From NCBI GenBank assembly GCA_010015655.1, contig ML976698.1, positions 362,282 to 426,281 of the forward strand: a DNA stretch of 64,000 bases, written 5' to 3'. Below the pieces are notes generated by a model, which saw nothing but the letters and a program-made list of their open reading frames with translations, had not been told where the DNA came from and ran no database searches. Positions 25,788 to 38,447 of the stretch are shown here, in pieces. The first letter of the stretch is position 1. Each line of letters starts with the position of its first letter. Both the position numbers and the translations under genes were made by a program. The DNA comes from Bimuria novae-zelandiae CBS 107.79. Taxonomy: Eukaryota; Ascomycota; Dothideomycetes; Pleosporales; Didymosphaeriaceae.

Positions 25788-26039
25788 GGTTAAGTATAAG
25801 TATAGAAGAGCCATACTTAGCGTTTCTATATACATAACTAATTCTATAATATCCTATGGTTCCATACTATCCTAAACGTGGTACATGTGGGATCCTATGG
25901 TACAGTCACATAATCCCAATGTCCCATGATCTTGGCGTGTGGGATATCGTGGGACATTACATAATCCTTAGCGGGGCAAGAGCGCCACCTTTCGTTATAA
26001 AGTGCTTAATGTTATTCTGTTAAACTTGGGATCCTAACA
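25788..26039 (-). repeat. Right LTR of Gypsy-B, fragment 3 of 3
   Basis: Matches 8474-8730 of the left LTR and ends ATCCTAACA. It contains the palindromic TGGGA/TCCCA motif cluster at about 25875-25965. Confidence 0.8.
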
Positions 26040-26440
26040 AATTTCATAGCCTTATTATTAGCACGCAAGTTATCTAGAAAGACCAAAAAAAATATTACTA
26101 CTATATAAGAGTAGCTAATACCTATTTTAGTTAAAGCTATATAATTATTTTTAAATTTTTACAACTTTTATTAGATTTTTCTTAAGGACTATAGGCGTAT
26201 TATTAAACTACCTATAAAGCTCCTTAAACAGGGCGCTCAGTATACCTTTAGTAAATAAAAACCTATAGCTTTTTAGTAAGCTAAAGACCTTATACTATTA
26301 GATAACGTACTTGCTTACTACTCTCCTTATCGCGTAATATATATAGAGATAGACATAAGCGATAGTATTGTTATTAATATACTCTCTTACCTATAAGATA
26401 ATAGACTCTAGCGGTGTATAGCCTTTTATTTTAAGTAAAA
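26040..26440. other. Unidentified RIP-mutated sequence
   Basis: AT-rich, TpA-rich, many stops in all frames. No transposon domain could be read. Composition changes sharply near 26440. Confidence 0.6.
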
Positions 26441-26731
26441 AGTCAGACAGCAAGCCTGCATCGGGAAATGGATGCACCCCGTTCAGGCAATCTGGGCCTC
26501 GATTGCAGTTTTGCGCTAGCGCCCGAAACGGTAATCGACCTTGACGTCCTACCATAAAACGCCCTCCTTTCGCCGTTATTTCCCTTCCTTTTCTCTCTAC
26601 TCCCATCCCTCCATCCGCACGCTCCCCTGCCCTCCCCGTTCGCGCCAACCGCCCCTTCTTTGATGAGGCTTTTTCTCCAAACCTAGTCGCCCTCTCGGCA
26701 GGCACAGAGCTGCGTTGACTTCGGCGCCCGA
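26441..26731. promoter_or_regulatory. Unmutated segment with a long pyrimidine-rich tract; possible split promoter
   Basis: Normal composition, ending at the TA where the mariner inserted. A C/T-rich run at about 26567-26645 resembles the pyrimidine tracts found upstream of fungal transcription starts. Joined across the mariner it would lie about 120 bases upstream of 37573. No gene is supported; a 104-codon minus frame (26391-26705) reads through low-complexity Arg/Gly-rich sequence and is probably chance. Confidence 0.35.
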
Positions 26732-26780
26732 TATGGAGGTGCCTTTCAAAAGTCCTTGCTCACCTTGGCGAGCAGGGGTA

Positions 26781-28903
26781 CCGTAGCTTGGCAGCTGGCG
26801 CGCCGCGTCACCGAACGCGCCACCCCACCATGCAATACCCCAACTTCAATGCGCTGCATCTCTATCAATATAGACCCGATTACGGCCACGATAGAAGCAA
26901 TTAAATTATAAAGACTAAAAATATCTTTCTTATATTAAAAAATTATAAAAGAATTTAGTATTATATAATTTATACTAACGCGCTAGTATAAGCGCTTTAT
27001 TAGCTAGTAGTAGGTTTCTATATAATATAGCTAAAATATTACTTAATAGCAAGAATAAGAGCTTTTATAATATATTAAGCGCCTTACTAAACGTGACCTT
27101 TCTCTTATATAGCAAATAATACAGAGCTTTACCTCTATAGTGACTAAAAAGAACGTTAGCTTATTATAAATTAATTACTTTATCTAGCGTTACGCTAAAT
27201 CCTTAATATTATAATAAATAACTAGTATTAATAGTAATTATTACAAAGCTAATTCCCTAGCTAAATATAAGCTCTACTTCGACCTCCTACAGCAGAAGAT
27301 AGAGCAGTATTAGATTAAGGCTCGAGATATCTACAATATGGACGAGAAAGGCATCCTACTTGGCATTACCTCCCGCTCAAAGAGGATCTTTGATAGGCCT
27401 CTGTACGAGAGCAAGGCTGTAAGGCAAGCTATCCAGAATGGTAGCCGCGAGTGGATATCGCTCATAGCCTGTATATGCGCCGACGGATCTGCCCTAGATC
27501 CAGCTCTAATCTATTAGGCCACCTCTACAAACATATAATTAAGCTAGGTCGAGGATCTTAACCCTTAACACTATTAGGCCTTTATTACTATATCTAAATC
27601 TAACTAGTTAAGCAATTAGATAGGCCTTATATAGCTTTAATAGGTGTTTAATCGCCTTATAAAGTTAAAAGCTAGATAATTATATTAACTATTAATCCTT
27701 AATAGCTATAGATCTTATATTACTATAGATTTTATTAACTATTATAATTATAATAGAATCCTATTAGCTATCTATCTACTTTATTTAACTTATACGTTGT
27801 AGCCTCTTAATATCTACGTGTTTTAGCCTCTATTAATAGCGTATTTAAATAAGCTGTTAGCCTTCTTATAGAATAGTTAGGGGCTAGCCTCTATTTCTAA
27901 GAGAGACTTCTTTAGCCTATTCTAGAAGGCCTAGGTTAGTACTATAAGGTAGCTATTAATTCTTTAGACCTTTAAGGCTACAGGTATCTTCCCGCTAGAT
28001 CTAATAATTATCCTTAAGTAATTTAATTAGACTATACCTCTTAATTAATAATTATAAAAGAGCTTAACCTTAATACTTAGTACTTTAAATTAGAGAAAGA
28101 TTAACTAGCTACTAAAGGCTATTATTAATATAGAGGGTAGTAATAAGGCTAAGAAGCTAAGTTAAACTATACACTTAATCTTTATATAAAAGTAACTTTT
28201 AAAGTATAACAACAAAGGTCTGCGAAAGGCTCTAGTAATATAAAAAAAACGCTTAAAGCAAGACAGGCCTTTACCTCTTAATTAGCTAGACAAGTATTAT
28301 AGTAAAGCTATTTTTTAATTACCCTATAGCGTACAGCGGGCACGTAATTATTAACATAAAAAATACTAAAGCGTAGTAACTATAGCTTTAAAACAGTAAG
28401 TAAGTAGAAGCCTATTAGGCTAGCTAGTAGCTTAAAATAAAGCTACTCTAGGAAAGACGTATTACTTAAATAACTACTAAAGATACACACGCAAAGCAGA
28501 GGGCTAATAAGGCTACTAAGTAACGCCTTAAGTAATAGGCCTGTAAGGTATACAGTTAACTTTAAAAATATATTAAAATATCTAAATTAGGTAGTAAGAA
28601 TATTATAAAGCCTCTTAGTAAAGTTATTAAGAAAAACTGCCTTAGCGTAAGGCTATAGATGTTAATAAGGCCTTACTTATTATATCCGCCTTAAAGTCAC
28701 GCAGCGGCTAAATAATTAGAATACTAAAGAGATATTAATAATCTAAGTAGCTAGTAATTATTTATAGGCCTTAAAGACCTTAACTCTAGAAAATCTCGTG
28801 ATAATATTAATTGTGGGTGGCTTAGTAGCCTCATGTTGCTGGCCGAGCGATCATGTTGGGGTGGCGCATTCGGTGACGCGGCGCGCCAACTGCCAAGCTA
28901 CGG
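26781..28903 (+). mobile_element. Pogo/Tigger-like DDE_1 transposon, 2.1 kb, with long TIRs
   Basis: Inverted ends CCGTAGCTTGGCAG (26781) of about 55 bp, TA duplication at 26779-26780 and 28904-28905, inserted in the left end of the mariner. The plus strand encodes a transposase relic of a DDE_1 branch distinct from the Fot1 copies here: NMDEKGILLGITSRSKRI at 27337-27390 includes the first catalytic Asp region, EWISLIACICADGSAL follows at 27450-27497, LILNSYRSY lies near 27690-27716 and the TLQPLNIYVFQPL-like block near 27790-27830. Segment 27320-27520 is almost unmutated while both sides are destroyed. Confidence 0.85.
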
Positions 28904-31900
28904 TATACGCCACGTCCTGAATTGGGAAGCATCTCCGAGCCTACGTGGCCTTTGCTTCTAACCTTACAACCCCTCTATACTACTACTTGCTCTCTAATCA
29001 ATACTGTCTTTACTATGGCTCCTTACGATATTATTACTAGGGCTTTAATAATTACTCTTAAGGCTACTAGAAAGCCTAATAACAAGATTACTAGTCAAAT
29101 AAAGATTCTAAAGTAGATAATTAACTTAATATTTACGCGAGTAATTAAATAAGGCTTTAATCTATGCTGGCGGCCGCTTAAGCTTATAAATAAATACCTT
29201 AAAGATAGCTATTACTCTAGTAGGCCCTTAAAGCAGGATAAGGTTATATAGAAAGTAGTTAATAGCGTACGTACTAACTACTATAGACAAGAGAAGTCTT
29301 GCGCTAACGTCGCTGGCGCGCTTAGCCAAGAAGGATTTAATATCTCCGCTATAACTGTCTGGCGCATCCTAAGGAAGGCAGGCTTTAAGAAGAGAAAGCT
29401 AACAAGAAAGCCTAAGTTAATAAAGAAAATAAAAAGCTAACAAGAAAGCCTAAGTTAATAAAGAAAATAAAAAAGGCTTAGTATAACTAGTCCCTATAGT
29501 ATAAACACTAGACGATTAAGGATTAGAAGAATATTATCTAGTTTAATAAAACGTTTATAGTTCTCCTCTATAGGCATAGAGGATACAGAATATAGCAGAA
29601 GGCTAATAAGGCATTTATTTAAAATTATATCCGTAAGAGGTAGAAGAGCTACTCTAAGTTCATGTTCTAGGGGTGCTTTTTATATAATAAGAAAGGGTCC
29701 TATCACTGCTAGACGATAGAAACAAAGAAAGAGAAGGAGGCTACTACTACTTAAATTAAGAAGCTAAACTAAGAGCTAGAGCCTATTATAAATATATAAT
29801 AAGAGTTTAAAAATAGAATGCGTTGCCTTACTCTTGTCAGATTGGAGGGTAGTTTTTATAAGATGAAAAATTATTATTGATTAATCTCTAGGTTCTCCTG
29901 CTGTACGAGGTGGTATCTATATAATCATAAACACATCCCTTGCTTTGTTGTGGAATGTATCTTTGTAAGGGAGGAATATATCTTATGCAAGGGAACAGGT
30001 GTGCTAGCCACCTTATAAAATATAAGGGACTGTATAATTAGATATACCCCCTTAGCTTAGGCTTATCCTTAAGCTAGAGGCCTATCTTTTATAGTTTAGT
30101 TTTAAAACCCTCTATTCGTTGCTCTAGCTTAAGTAGGTTAACTTCTTTATTAGTAATCTTATTCTTAATCTCCGCAAGTTCTAGTTTATTTAAAAACTTA
30201 CTCTATTTATTAGCTAGTAAGGCCTTTATAAGTCTATCTATAACTATATTTTCTAAGCGTTAATAGTTTACCTTAATCGTCCCTAGTGCGACTTCTTGTC
30301 TTAGCTAGTAATTATAAATATCTATATAACGGAGCTTTGTCTATAGCTTAGTAATCTCTTTAATAATAAGTTAGATTGTTTGCTAATTATTATAATTAAC
30401 TATAATAAGGAAATTACTAAGGTTAATCTTTAGCTCCTTTAGTAATTAGGATATAAATAAGCCTCCGTAGTAATCTGCAAGGGAGCTAACAATTTAGCCT
30501 CTATAGTTAATATAATAACTATATTTTACTTATTTACTTTCTAGGTAATTAGACTACTAAATAGCTTAATAATATATCTTTACGAGCTCTTGCGGTTAAG
30601 TGTATTATTAGTAAAGGATATATTACTTACTACTTTTAAAGTATCTATACCCTTAAGCTAAAGACCTAGTAATCTAGTATTAGAAAGGTAGAGGAGAACT
30701 TAGTTAGTAGCTACTTAATAATCTTTACTTAGGTTTAATAAGAAATATAATAGTTAAGAACTAATAAGGGCAATATTTAGTCACGTAATTACTATAATAT
30801 AGAGGATTAATCCTATTTTTTACTAATATTAATTAACCTTAGCCTTACTTGCGAGACCTAAGCTTAAGAGCAGTTTAGTTACTATTATTAAAGTATTATA
30901 GCGAATTTTATAGTAATTAACAAGGCGCGATATTTTATTAATATATAATACTTAAGATAGCTAAAGTTTTTAATTTAATTAATCTCTAATAACTTTAACT
31001 CCTAGAAACTACTATAGGTTATTATTACTAGTAAGTGTAAATTTAGTACTTATTATTATTAGAGCAGCTTTAGCAGCTTACTTCTATAACTTATTATAAG
31101 TAATAATAAGGTTATTTATATAGAAAAAGATAATAATACTATCCTTAATAAGACAATACAGCTTGTAGGGCACTATTTGAAAGCTAATATCGCGGAGCGT
31201 TAATGTGAACTCTCTCTGCCAAAGTAGTGGAGAAATGCGCAGTCCGTAGAGTGCTTTGTGTAATTAGAGGACTGTACCCGCTCGCGAGTAGCCGCGAGGC
31301 ATTCTTATGTAGATTTCTCTATCCAGCTTTGCGTGAACGAAAGCGTTAGTAACGTCGTGTTAGATAAGCTCTAGGTCGAATTAAGCTATAATTACTATAA
31401 GCATGCGAAAAGATTACCTTATAAGTATTATAATATAGGTTTTTTGTAAGGTAAGGTATTTTTATTAGTTACTTTTTATAACTAGTCGTGCCTTGCACTT
31501 CTATAGTTAATAATATTTATTAAACTTATAAGTATAAACTTATATATAATTAAAGCTCTAATTATTACGATGCCTATATATACTATCCTATGCCTTGTAA
31601 CAATAGCCATCGTTACTTGTTCCTTTTGGGGATGTATGACGGCGTGGTATAGGGCGATGTACATTACACTAATGTCCTGCTACTTTTACTAAAGAGGTAG
31701 TTACCTTACTCTAGGAATTTATTTTACTACAACTCTAAAAATAGAAATTTTTAGATTCTTTTTATAAGTAATATAGTAGATAATCTTCGAGTTTATCTTT
31801 ATAGGTAGGTAATTCTAGTAGTAAGCTTTAGTAAGCTTTTTTACTAGCAATAATTATGCGCTTGAGCTATACTTTATTAAGGGTCTTTTTATTAATAAAA

Positions 31901-33979
31901 CTACGGGGTCCTGCTTTTATGCCTGCTATAAAAGTAGTAGCCTAAAAACTTGTCTATTATTATCTAGTCTATACTATTAGGGATAGTTTAGCTTAATCGT
32001 CTCTTATTATTAATTATGTAAGGAGTGTTACTAGTATCGACGTTAAAGGGGGTATTAAATATTTATACCTAACTTTCTTATCTTACTTATACTTAAAAGC
32101 TTTTCTAACCTCTTCCTCTAGCGCTTTACTAATTATATTATCCTTAAAGAAGGACTTAGTGGCTTACTTTTATTAAAATAAGGGAGGGAACTTTATAAAT
32201 TATATTTAGGTTACTATTTTTTCTAATATACTATATATAAAGTTATCTATTAGGTCTTTAGTTTTACCTAAAAATATAGTATCCTCGTCGAATATTACGT
32301 CGTAAGTACTAATTATCTTTACTAAGGAGGGAATCTATATCCTTTAGATATTAGTTAATTTATAGCTAATTAGATAGCTTATCTAATTTTTAAAATCTAG
32401 CCGCTAGAGCTTACTCTTACTACGTTTAGTGTTATTAGTTATAGTAAAGGCCTTATAGCTATAAGCTTTTAAGTAAGCTTAATTAGGCTTCTTTAGTTAG
32501 GCAACAACGCTATTCTAAAAAGCTACTATTATAAAGAATACTTCGTATAGTAATTACTATTAATTTACGTAGTTTAGGGTTTAATTATAGAAGTAAACTA
32601 TAGCTTAGGTAATCTTAGACTATATTTACTAAAGTAAGTTAAAATTAAGTTATATTACATGCGTTTTCTTCTTTATTACACCCCTTAAGTGTTTAGCCCC
32701 TTTATTTTATGCTTAAGTATTAGGTGCTAAAGACTTAATCTTAATCCCTTACGCTAAGCACTACTTCTTAATATTTACCTTAATAGAGAAGATCTTATTA
32801 TTAGATTTAATTACTTTCACTATAATATTATATTATACTTTTATAAATAGTATAAAGGCGCTAAGTAATCTAACAATTAAACGTACTAGGCAGCTAACTT
32901 TAAAGTAGAAGTCTTATATAAAGCTAAAAAATTAATTAGTAATTAGTATTTAGCTCTTCTCTTTTATTAAGCTATTTACTTCGTAGTCGTAAAAATTAAT
33001 TACGACTTACTTATTAGGGTCTTTAGTTAGCTCCCTAGCTTGCTAGCGTATTTGCCGTTTTAGTTTTACTTTACTATAGATATTACACTTAATAGTAGGG
33101 AGATCTTTAATTCTTAACCCCTTAGATTATTATATAAGGTGTTTAAGAGCCTAAGGGCCTAAATAGCTTAGTTATTAGTACTAAGTTAATACGTTTATCT
33201 TTTATAGCCTTTATTTAGTGCGTGTGTTAGTCTTGTAGGTGGCATGCGTAGCTTTAGTAGGAGTACTACCTACTAGTCTTGGCCTATATTCTAACACCCA
33301 CTGTCTATGCAACTCTTAAAATTCTATTAGTAGATTATTATCTCTTTTCTTTAGAGTTATTAGGTTTACTCTTATATTCTACTAAAGGCCTTGCCTCTAG
33401 AGTAATTAGAATAATATAAGGTTATAAAGCAAATTAAGGTAATATATAATATTATATAGCTATATTATTTAATTACTACTTATATACTATACGTTAAGAT
33501 AAATGCTCCTATATCCTTTAATCTATATTTATGTATTCTCTGCCCATATAAGTCTCCTGACGCCAGTAGCTGGTATAAGACGAAGCAATCGATATTGTTA
33601 AAGATATAATAGGTTATGCCTAAATTAAGTATAGCTAAGCATCGCAATAGGTATGTGTTTAGGTTAGTATAGATAGATATAGCTTTAAAGCTTACTAGGA
33701 TTTTAGTAATCTTACGTCTATCTAGTTACTTATTATTAGTCTTAGTAATTCGAGTTAGAGTAGGAGTATATAATAATTTAATTTTAAATATTTAAGACTT
33801 TAGTCTCTTTACTATTTTTAACTTTTTTTTAAAAGTTAGTATTATGTTATAGCCTAAGCTTAACTAGTTTTACTATAAGAGGGTTTGCTCTAAACTAGTC
33901 TAGCTACTTATTTAAAAAGGCGTAAAAATAGTCTTAAAGACTATAGCGTAGTTTATAAGCAAGGTAATAATTATTACTA

Positions 33980-35786
33980 ACGTAGTTTATCAGCACTCAG
34001 ATCATATTAGCACTTAGATTACTTTTCCCTATTATTACACCCCCTAACTTTAACATGCGATTTCTCTATAACAATAAATAGTAGCGTAATTAAAAGAAGC
34101 TAAAATAATTCTAGCTATTAGTATAATTTAATTATTTAATAAAATAAACATGTAACGCGTAGCCTAGCTTTACAATATACTATTTTCTTTCCTTTATAAT
34201 AAAATAGCGGGCGCGACGCTAGCAAAAGAATTTTAACTAAAATTATACAATTAAGGATTTCCTCCCTAACTTAAAGATATAAAAGATATAGCTAACTACA
34301 TTCTTGCGTTGCGCTCTATGCGACGCGTTAGCAAGCTCTAGGCACAGCGCTTAGTAAAACGCACCCTAGAGCTAAAGACGCATTTTTTACGTTCTTACGA
34401 CTTCTAGAGGGCCCTATGCGAAGACCCGAAGCTTATTAAAGACTAGTTCTAGCTTGTAATAAACATGAAAGCCAAGTATAGCATATAAGATAGCGACATA
34501 TAGAACTTTAATAAAATAGGCTTTATAATAGGCATTATCTGCGGCTGTATAGTTATAACTTAGTCTAATTAGAAGGGTAAAGGCAAGAAAGTGTAGCTAA
34601 GTAACTAAAAATAAGCTATAGTAATTACTTATATTAATAAGAAGGGTCGCGATATCTCTTTATTTTTAATTATTTAAGGCTTATACTACTTTACTAATTA
34701 GTATACTAAAGGCGGTCTACTAAGCTCCCAGGTAATTAAACCTATAAAAAAATAAGTAGATAAATAATAAAACTAGCTTAAAATAAATTAAATATTTTAA
34801 TAAGTATATTAAAAGTTTAATAAAAGGCGTATATTAGTTATTAGTGCTAAATAGGCACGAGAGCTATAAGTTAGCTAAGTTAAAAATTTATTATAAAGCT
34901 TATAATATTATAATTATTAGTCTCCCTCCGTACTTGTCTTATCTAACCTAGCTACTTAACGTTAGATATTTTAGTATCTTAAAGCGCTTTTATAGTTATA
35001 AGATTTATATATTTATTAAATCCTATATTAATTATATTATTAAGATCCAGTTTTTTTTAGCCTTCTATAATGCCTATATTAAGACTATAATAGTAGAAAA
35101 TATTATAGCTAGGTTTTATAAGGCTAGTTTAGTTCCCTATAATCCTTAAGTAGTCTTATTAAAGCTAGACGTTAAATTATAAATACCTATACCCCCTAAA
35201 ACGCCTTTAGTAAATACTAACTCTTAGGTCTTTTAGACGCTACGTAACCTTATAGAAGCTTTTTTATAGACTAACTATATAAAGTTAAAAATTACTAGTT
35301 ATTAAGGAAGCTCGCCTACTATAAATTTTAATATAATTAGTTAAATAGCTAAAAGTATAAAGCTATTAGCGCATACGGTTACCCTCTTAACTATAAAAAC
35401 TAAGACCCTTTAGAAGGCAAATAAGGCACTAAGCAAGCGTTAGAAGGTAAAAAAGACACGTCTTTAGTAAAGAGAAGCACTTAGTATAGAGGATAAGTAA
35501 AATATAGTTGCTTAAAAAGACGCAGAGGCTATAGCAAAGGCAGATAGGTACTTTTAGGGCAATAGTAGAGGATTAGGTTAGCTAACTTTACGACGATGTG
35601 GCACCTACGGAGAAATTAAACATAATATACAAACGTGCTAGGCTAATATAAAGATATCTAATAAGTCTATGGACGAGCTAGGTTAATTTATTAAGGCGTT
35701 ATAGTTAAGTAATTAAAGTTAGAAGGTGCGAAGGTAGGGAAAAGTAATCTAAGTGTTAATATAATCTAAGTGCTAATAAATCACGC
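33980..35786 (+). mobile_element. Fot1/pogo-type DNA transposon D, full length
   Basis: Inverted ends of about 50 bp (about 33980-34030 and 35737-35786) made of two AGCACTTAGATTATATT-type subrepeats, with an inferred TA duplication. Plus-strand Fot1 transposase relic: FPPNLKDIKDIANYIL-like HTH part at about 34260-34310, YDFxRALCEDPKL at about 34400-34432, a FNKIGFIIGII block at about 34510-34545 and LPPYLSYLT at about 34925-34950. It sits between gag and integrase of the Copia element. Confidence 0.85.
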
Positions 35787-36810
35787 TAACTATTATTAGC
35801 TTAAGGCTCTAATGTAATTACTTAAATCTAGTATATTAATTATTATTTTATTATTTATAATTCTAAAGTTTTCCCTAACTTTTAGATAATACTACTTTAT
35901 TGATAAGAGAAGCGTCCCTGTCTATAGCTTAAGTAGATTTACTACTGTTAGCAAAAGATAAACCTATAGTAGTAAAAGCGCCCTTTTATTTACACTTAAT
36001 TAGGTGCTATAGGATTATATAGTCTTATAAAAGTTTTATTATATACTTCTGCAAGACAGCTGCATCCTTAATTCTATATTACTAAAAGGTCGTTACCTAT
36101 ATAGGTGCGATATAGATAACTGCCTTTATAAAGTCTTTTTTAACTAAGTCTAGCCTTTAAAGCTTTAGGACTTAATTAGTCTTTACTTCTATAGCTATAT
36201 AATTGTACTTAGATAGCTATATAGCCTATAATCTAGCTATTTTTATTAGTTTAAGAGTTTTTTAGTATCTTGCCCTTGCTCGTCGATATCCGCCTTAATA
36301 GCTAATCCTAATTATAATTATAAGATTATTAATCTATTACTTTATTATTATTTTTTAAAAATATAGTAGTTGTTCTGCAGATATGCGGAGATTATTAATT
36401 AAAGAAAGGTAACTACTTTATTAAGGTCTACCTTTTCTTCTTAATAGGCTTGATCTATAATCTTATAGATCTCGAGCTATCCTTTATAATAGTCGCTATT
36501 ATCCTTGTATGCTTTCGGACCTGCTAGTAATAGATAATATAGTAATATTAGTGCGTTATTTAGGTTTGCATTCGTGTAGACGGCGTTTAGCTAGTAGTTA
36601 CTTATTAATAAGGGTACTAGTATTACAGGTTTCTGTTTTAGTTTATTTATTAGCGCTAGGTTAATAATACTTTAGACTTTTAGGAATTAGCATCTTATTT
36701 TAAGCTATTTAAGTTATAGTATATAATTTATATAGTTAGTTAGAATTACTATAGGATTTCTAAGGGTTGATAGGGCTATCGTAATTAGTTAAGGCAGTAA
36801 GACTCTTAAT

Positions 36811-36985
36811 TATTAAATTAAAAAGTAGTTTTTATAAGATAAAAAATAATTATTAATTAATCTCTAGGTTCTCCTGCTGTGAGAGGTAGTATCTATATAA
36901 CTATAAAGACATCCCTTACTTTATTATAGAATATATCTTTGCAAGGGAGGAATGTATCTTATGCAAGGGATCATGTAATCGGACA
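36811..36985 (-). repeat. 5' LTR of the Copia element (minus orientation)
   Basis: Partner of 29835 to about 30009; shares GTAGTTTTTATAAGAT and CTTATGCAAGGGA blocks. This copy is the more heavily mutated of the two. Its end is fixed by the ACTCT duplication. Confidence 0.8.
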
Positions 36986-38346
36986 ACTCTACGTAATAAG
37001 TTTAGACGGCAACCTTAATAGACGTAGAACAAGAGGACTAGAAAGGTTAGTTAAGGCAAAGGATTAGGTATTAATTAGTATTAATACTAAATATTTATCT
37101 TATTTCTAAAGCTTATACCCTTTGCTAAGGAGTGCAAAGTAGAGCAGCTAAGAATAATTATATAAGAAGATAAAGCGCCTTCTTATAATTATTATGTCTA
37201 GAGCTATATATATAGCATCTATAATATTGCGAAGCTGCTCTAGTGTGGTAATTTACCTAATTTAAACGCTATTAAACCTTGCTAGCTATAGATAAAGAGA
37301 GCTACTATACAGAAAGGTGCACTAAAGAGTAGAGCAAAGGCGATCTGTGCTTAGAAGTAGTGCTAGCGAGATCTATCTTAGGAGAAGATCTAGGCTTAGA
37401 TTAAGCGTATTCCTGTCTATATTAAGAAGATTATTAAGCTTGAAGGAGGTAACGAGTATAAGGAGGGCAGGAATCTCGATAGACTTAGGTAATCGGATGT
37501 ATATCCAAATTAGGAATGTGGCGTATACCCCTGCTCGCCAAGGTGGACAAGGACTTTTGAAAGGCACCTCCGTACTCTCTTCGCTGTCACTGCTCAGTCG
37601 TCTCTGTTTATGTCCTCCCCTGTAACGAGCCGGTTCCTCTTGAGACCTTGCACGCGCAGAGGCCTTACTGCTGGTCTACGTACTTCGGGACTTCTACCCG
37701 CAACGGATTCACCAACGAGACGCCTCTATCCTTTCCTCTAGCCCACCACCTGCTCACCTTGGCTTCAACCCCCGCTACGGTCGAAGGAAGGATGGGTCCC
37801 TTTTCCACGGCACGGTCTAGAGCCTCGGCGCCTGATGAGCCTTGAGAATCCGGCCACCTCCCCTTTCCTCCGCATCGCCGAGACATTGGCGCTTCTGCAT
37901 CACACTGTCACGCGTGCATGACTTAGTGGAAGGCAGACTGCAGCGTCTCCATGCCACCTTCTCCGCTCGGACCACTCCAGCTCTCGCTCCCGTTCCTTCG
38001 GTTGAGGACACTCCGCCAATCCGCTCCATTATTCCGTGTCGCGCTCGGACAGGAACTCTCGACGATGACGCGGTCGGTCATTTGCACGAGGGGTTCTTTG
38101 TCAATACTTGGCACCAACCTGACGGTGTCGCACCAACATGGCCAGACTTCTGCATCAGAAACTGGCATTCCGGATCTGGGCTTTCTGGAGTGCGAGCGGA
38201 ACAGAGTCTCTCGGCGTGCGACACACCGGCGAGCACCCGCGGACGATCCCGGCACTGCGACGCAGTAGACAGCGAAGGCACCGATCGCGAGCTTGATACC
38301 GTGGCAACGCAAGCCGAAAAGGTCATCGAAAGGCATGATACCAGGT

Positions 38347-38447
38347 GCGTTTCTGGCGTGTTGGACAGCAGAGTTTCACCACTCAATTGTCAACAGCGTA
38401 CCCTTGCAGCCTCGCTTATGCAACCTCACGATAATGTATACCTCTAC
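38347..38447 (+). repeat. Inverted repeat arm 1 (101 bp), partner at 39519-39619
   Basis: Reverse complement of 39519-39619 with roughly four fifths of positions identical, best in CCCTTGCAGCCTCG and ATGCAACCTCACGAT. All three forward frames are open through it. Confidence 0.75.

Larger units (their letters stand above)
8287..26039 (-). mobile_element. Chromodomain Ty3/Gypsy-B retrotransposon (minus strand), heavily nested
   Basis: Two related LTRs of about 444 bp bound it: 8287-8730, and a right LTR broken into 16336-16515, 16753-16764 and 25788-26039. Removing the inserts leaves about 6.6 kb, normal for Gypsy. Minus-strand pol and gag relics read right to left: gag zinc knuckle at 15401-15442 (C-x2-C-x4-H-x4-C), reverse transcriptase YIDD-like site near 13320, RNase H split by Fot1-C at 10855-12705, integrase at about 9900-10440, an SH3-like tail at about 9480-9600 and a chromodomain-like block (YLIK.KDY) at about 9290-9410. 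An extra ORF runs antisense at 8834-9215. No target duplication could be matched (flanks TCTAC and AATTT). Confidence 0.82.
29835..36985 (-). mobile_element. Ty1/Copia retrotransposon (minus strand) with nested Fot1-D
   Basis: Short LTRs of about 175 bp (29835 to about 30009, and 36811-36985; TGTC/GACA ends) and a 5-bp duplication ACTCT (29830-29834, 36986-36990) that exactly restores the mariner frame. On the minus strand a GAG-pre-integrase block (about 33100-33290, LGPQALKHL-like) precedes integrase, and reverse transcriptase lies at about 31150-31390 (NAFVHAKLDREIYIRMPRGY, then LHKALYGLR). This is the Copia order (integrase before RT). Fot1-D occupies 33980-35786. Without it the element is about 5.3 kb. 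Confidence 0.87.
26734..37572 (+). mobile_element. Fungal Tc1/mariner transposon carrying two nested insertions
   Basis: Inverted ends GGAGGTGCCTTTCAAAAGTC (26735 onward) and its complement (to 37571) extend to about 54 bp. TA duplications lie at 26732-26733 and 37573-37574. Removing the pogo-like element (26781-28903) and Copia (29835-36985) leaves about 1.56 kb. The plus-strand transposase relic starts near 29014 (MAPYDIITRA). Blocks legible before the break are an HTH near 29340-29400, RRGG-like around 29570 and MRCL at 29818. After the Copia insertion the frame resumes at 36986 (LRNKFRRQP), then EDKAPS-like, CGNLPNLNAIKPC (37239-37277, the last catalytic block) and LEGGNEYKEGRN (37438-37473). 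RIP is strong in the interior and weak at the ends. Confidence 0.85.

Noticed and set aside
26391..26705. 104-codon minus frame, Arg/Gly-rich
   Set aside because: Low-complexity translation of the complement of a pyrimidine tract, crossing the RIP border.
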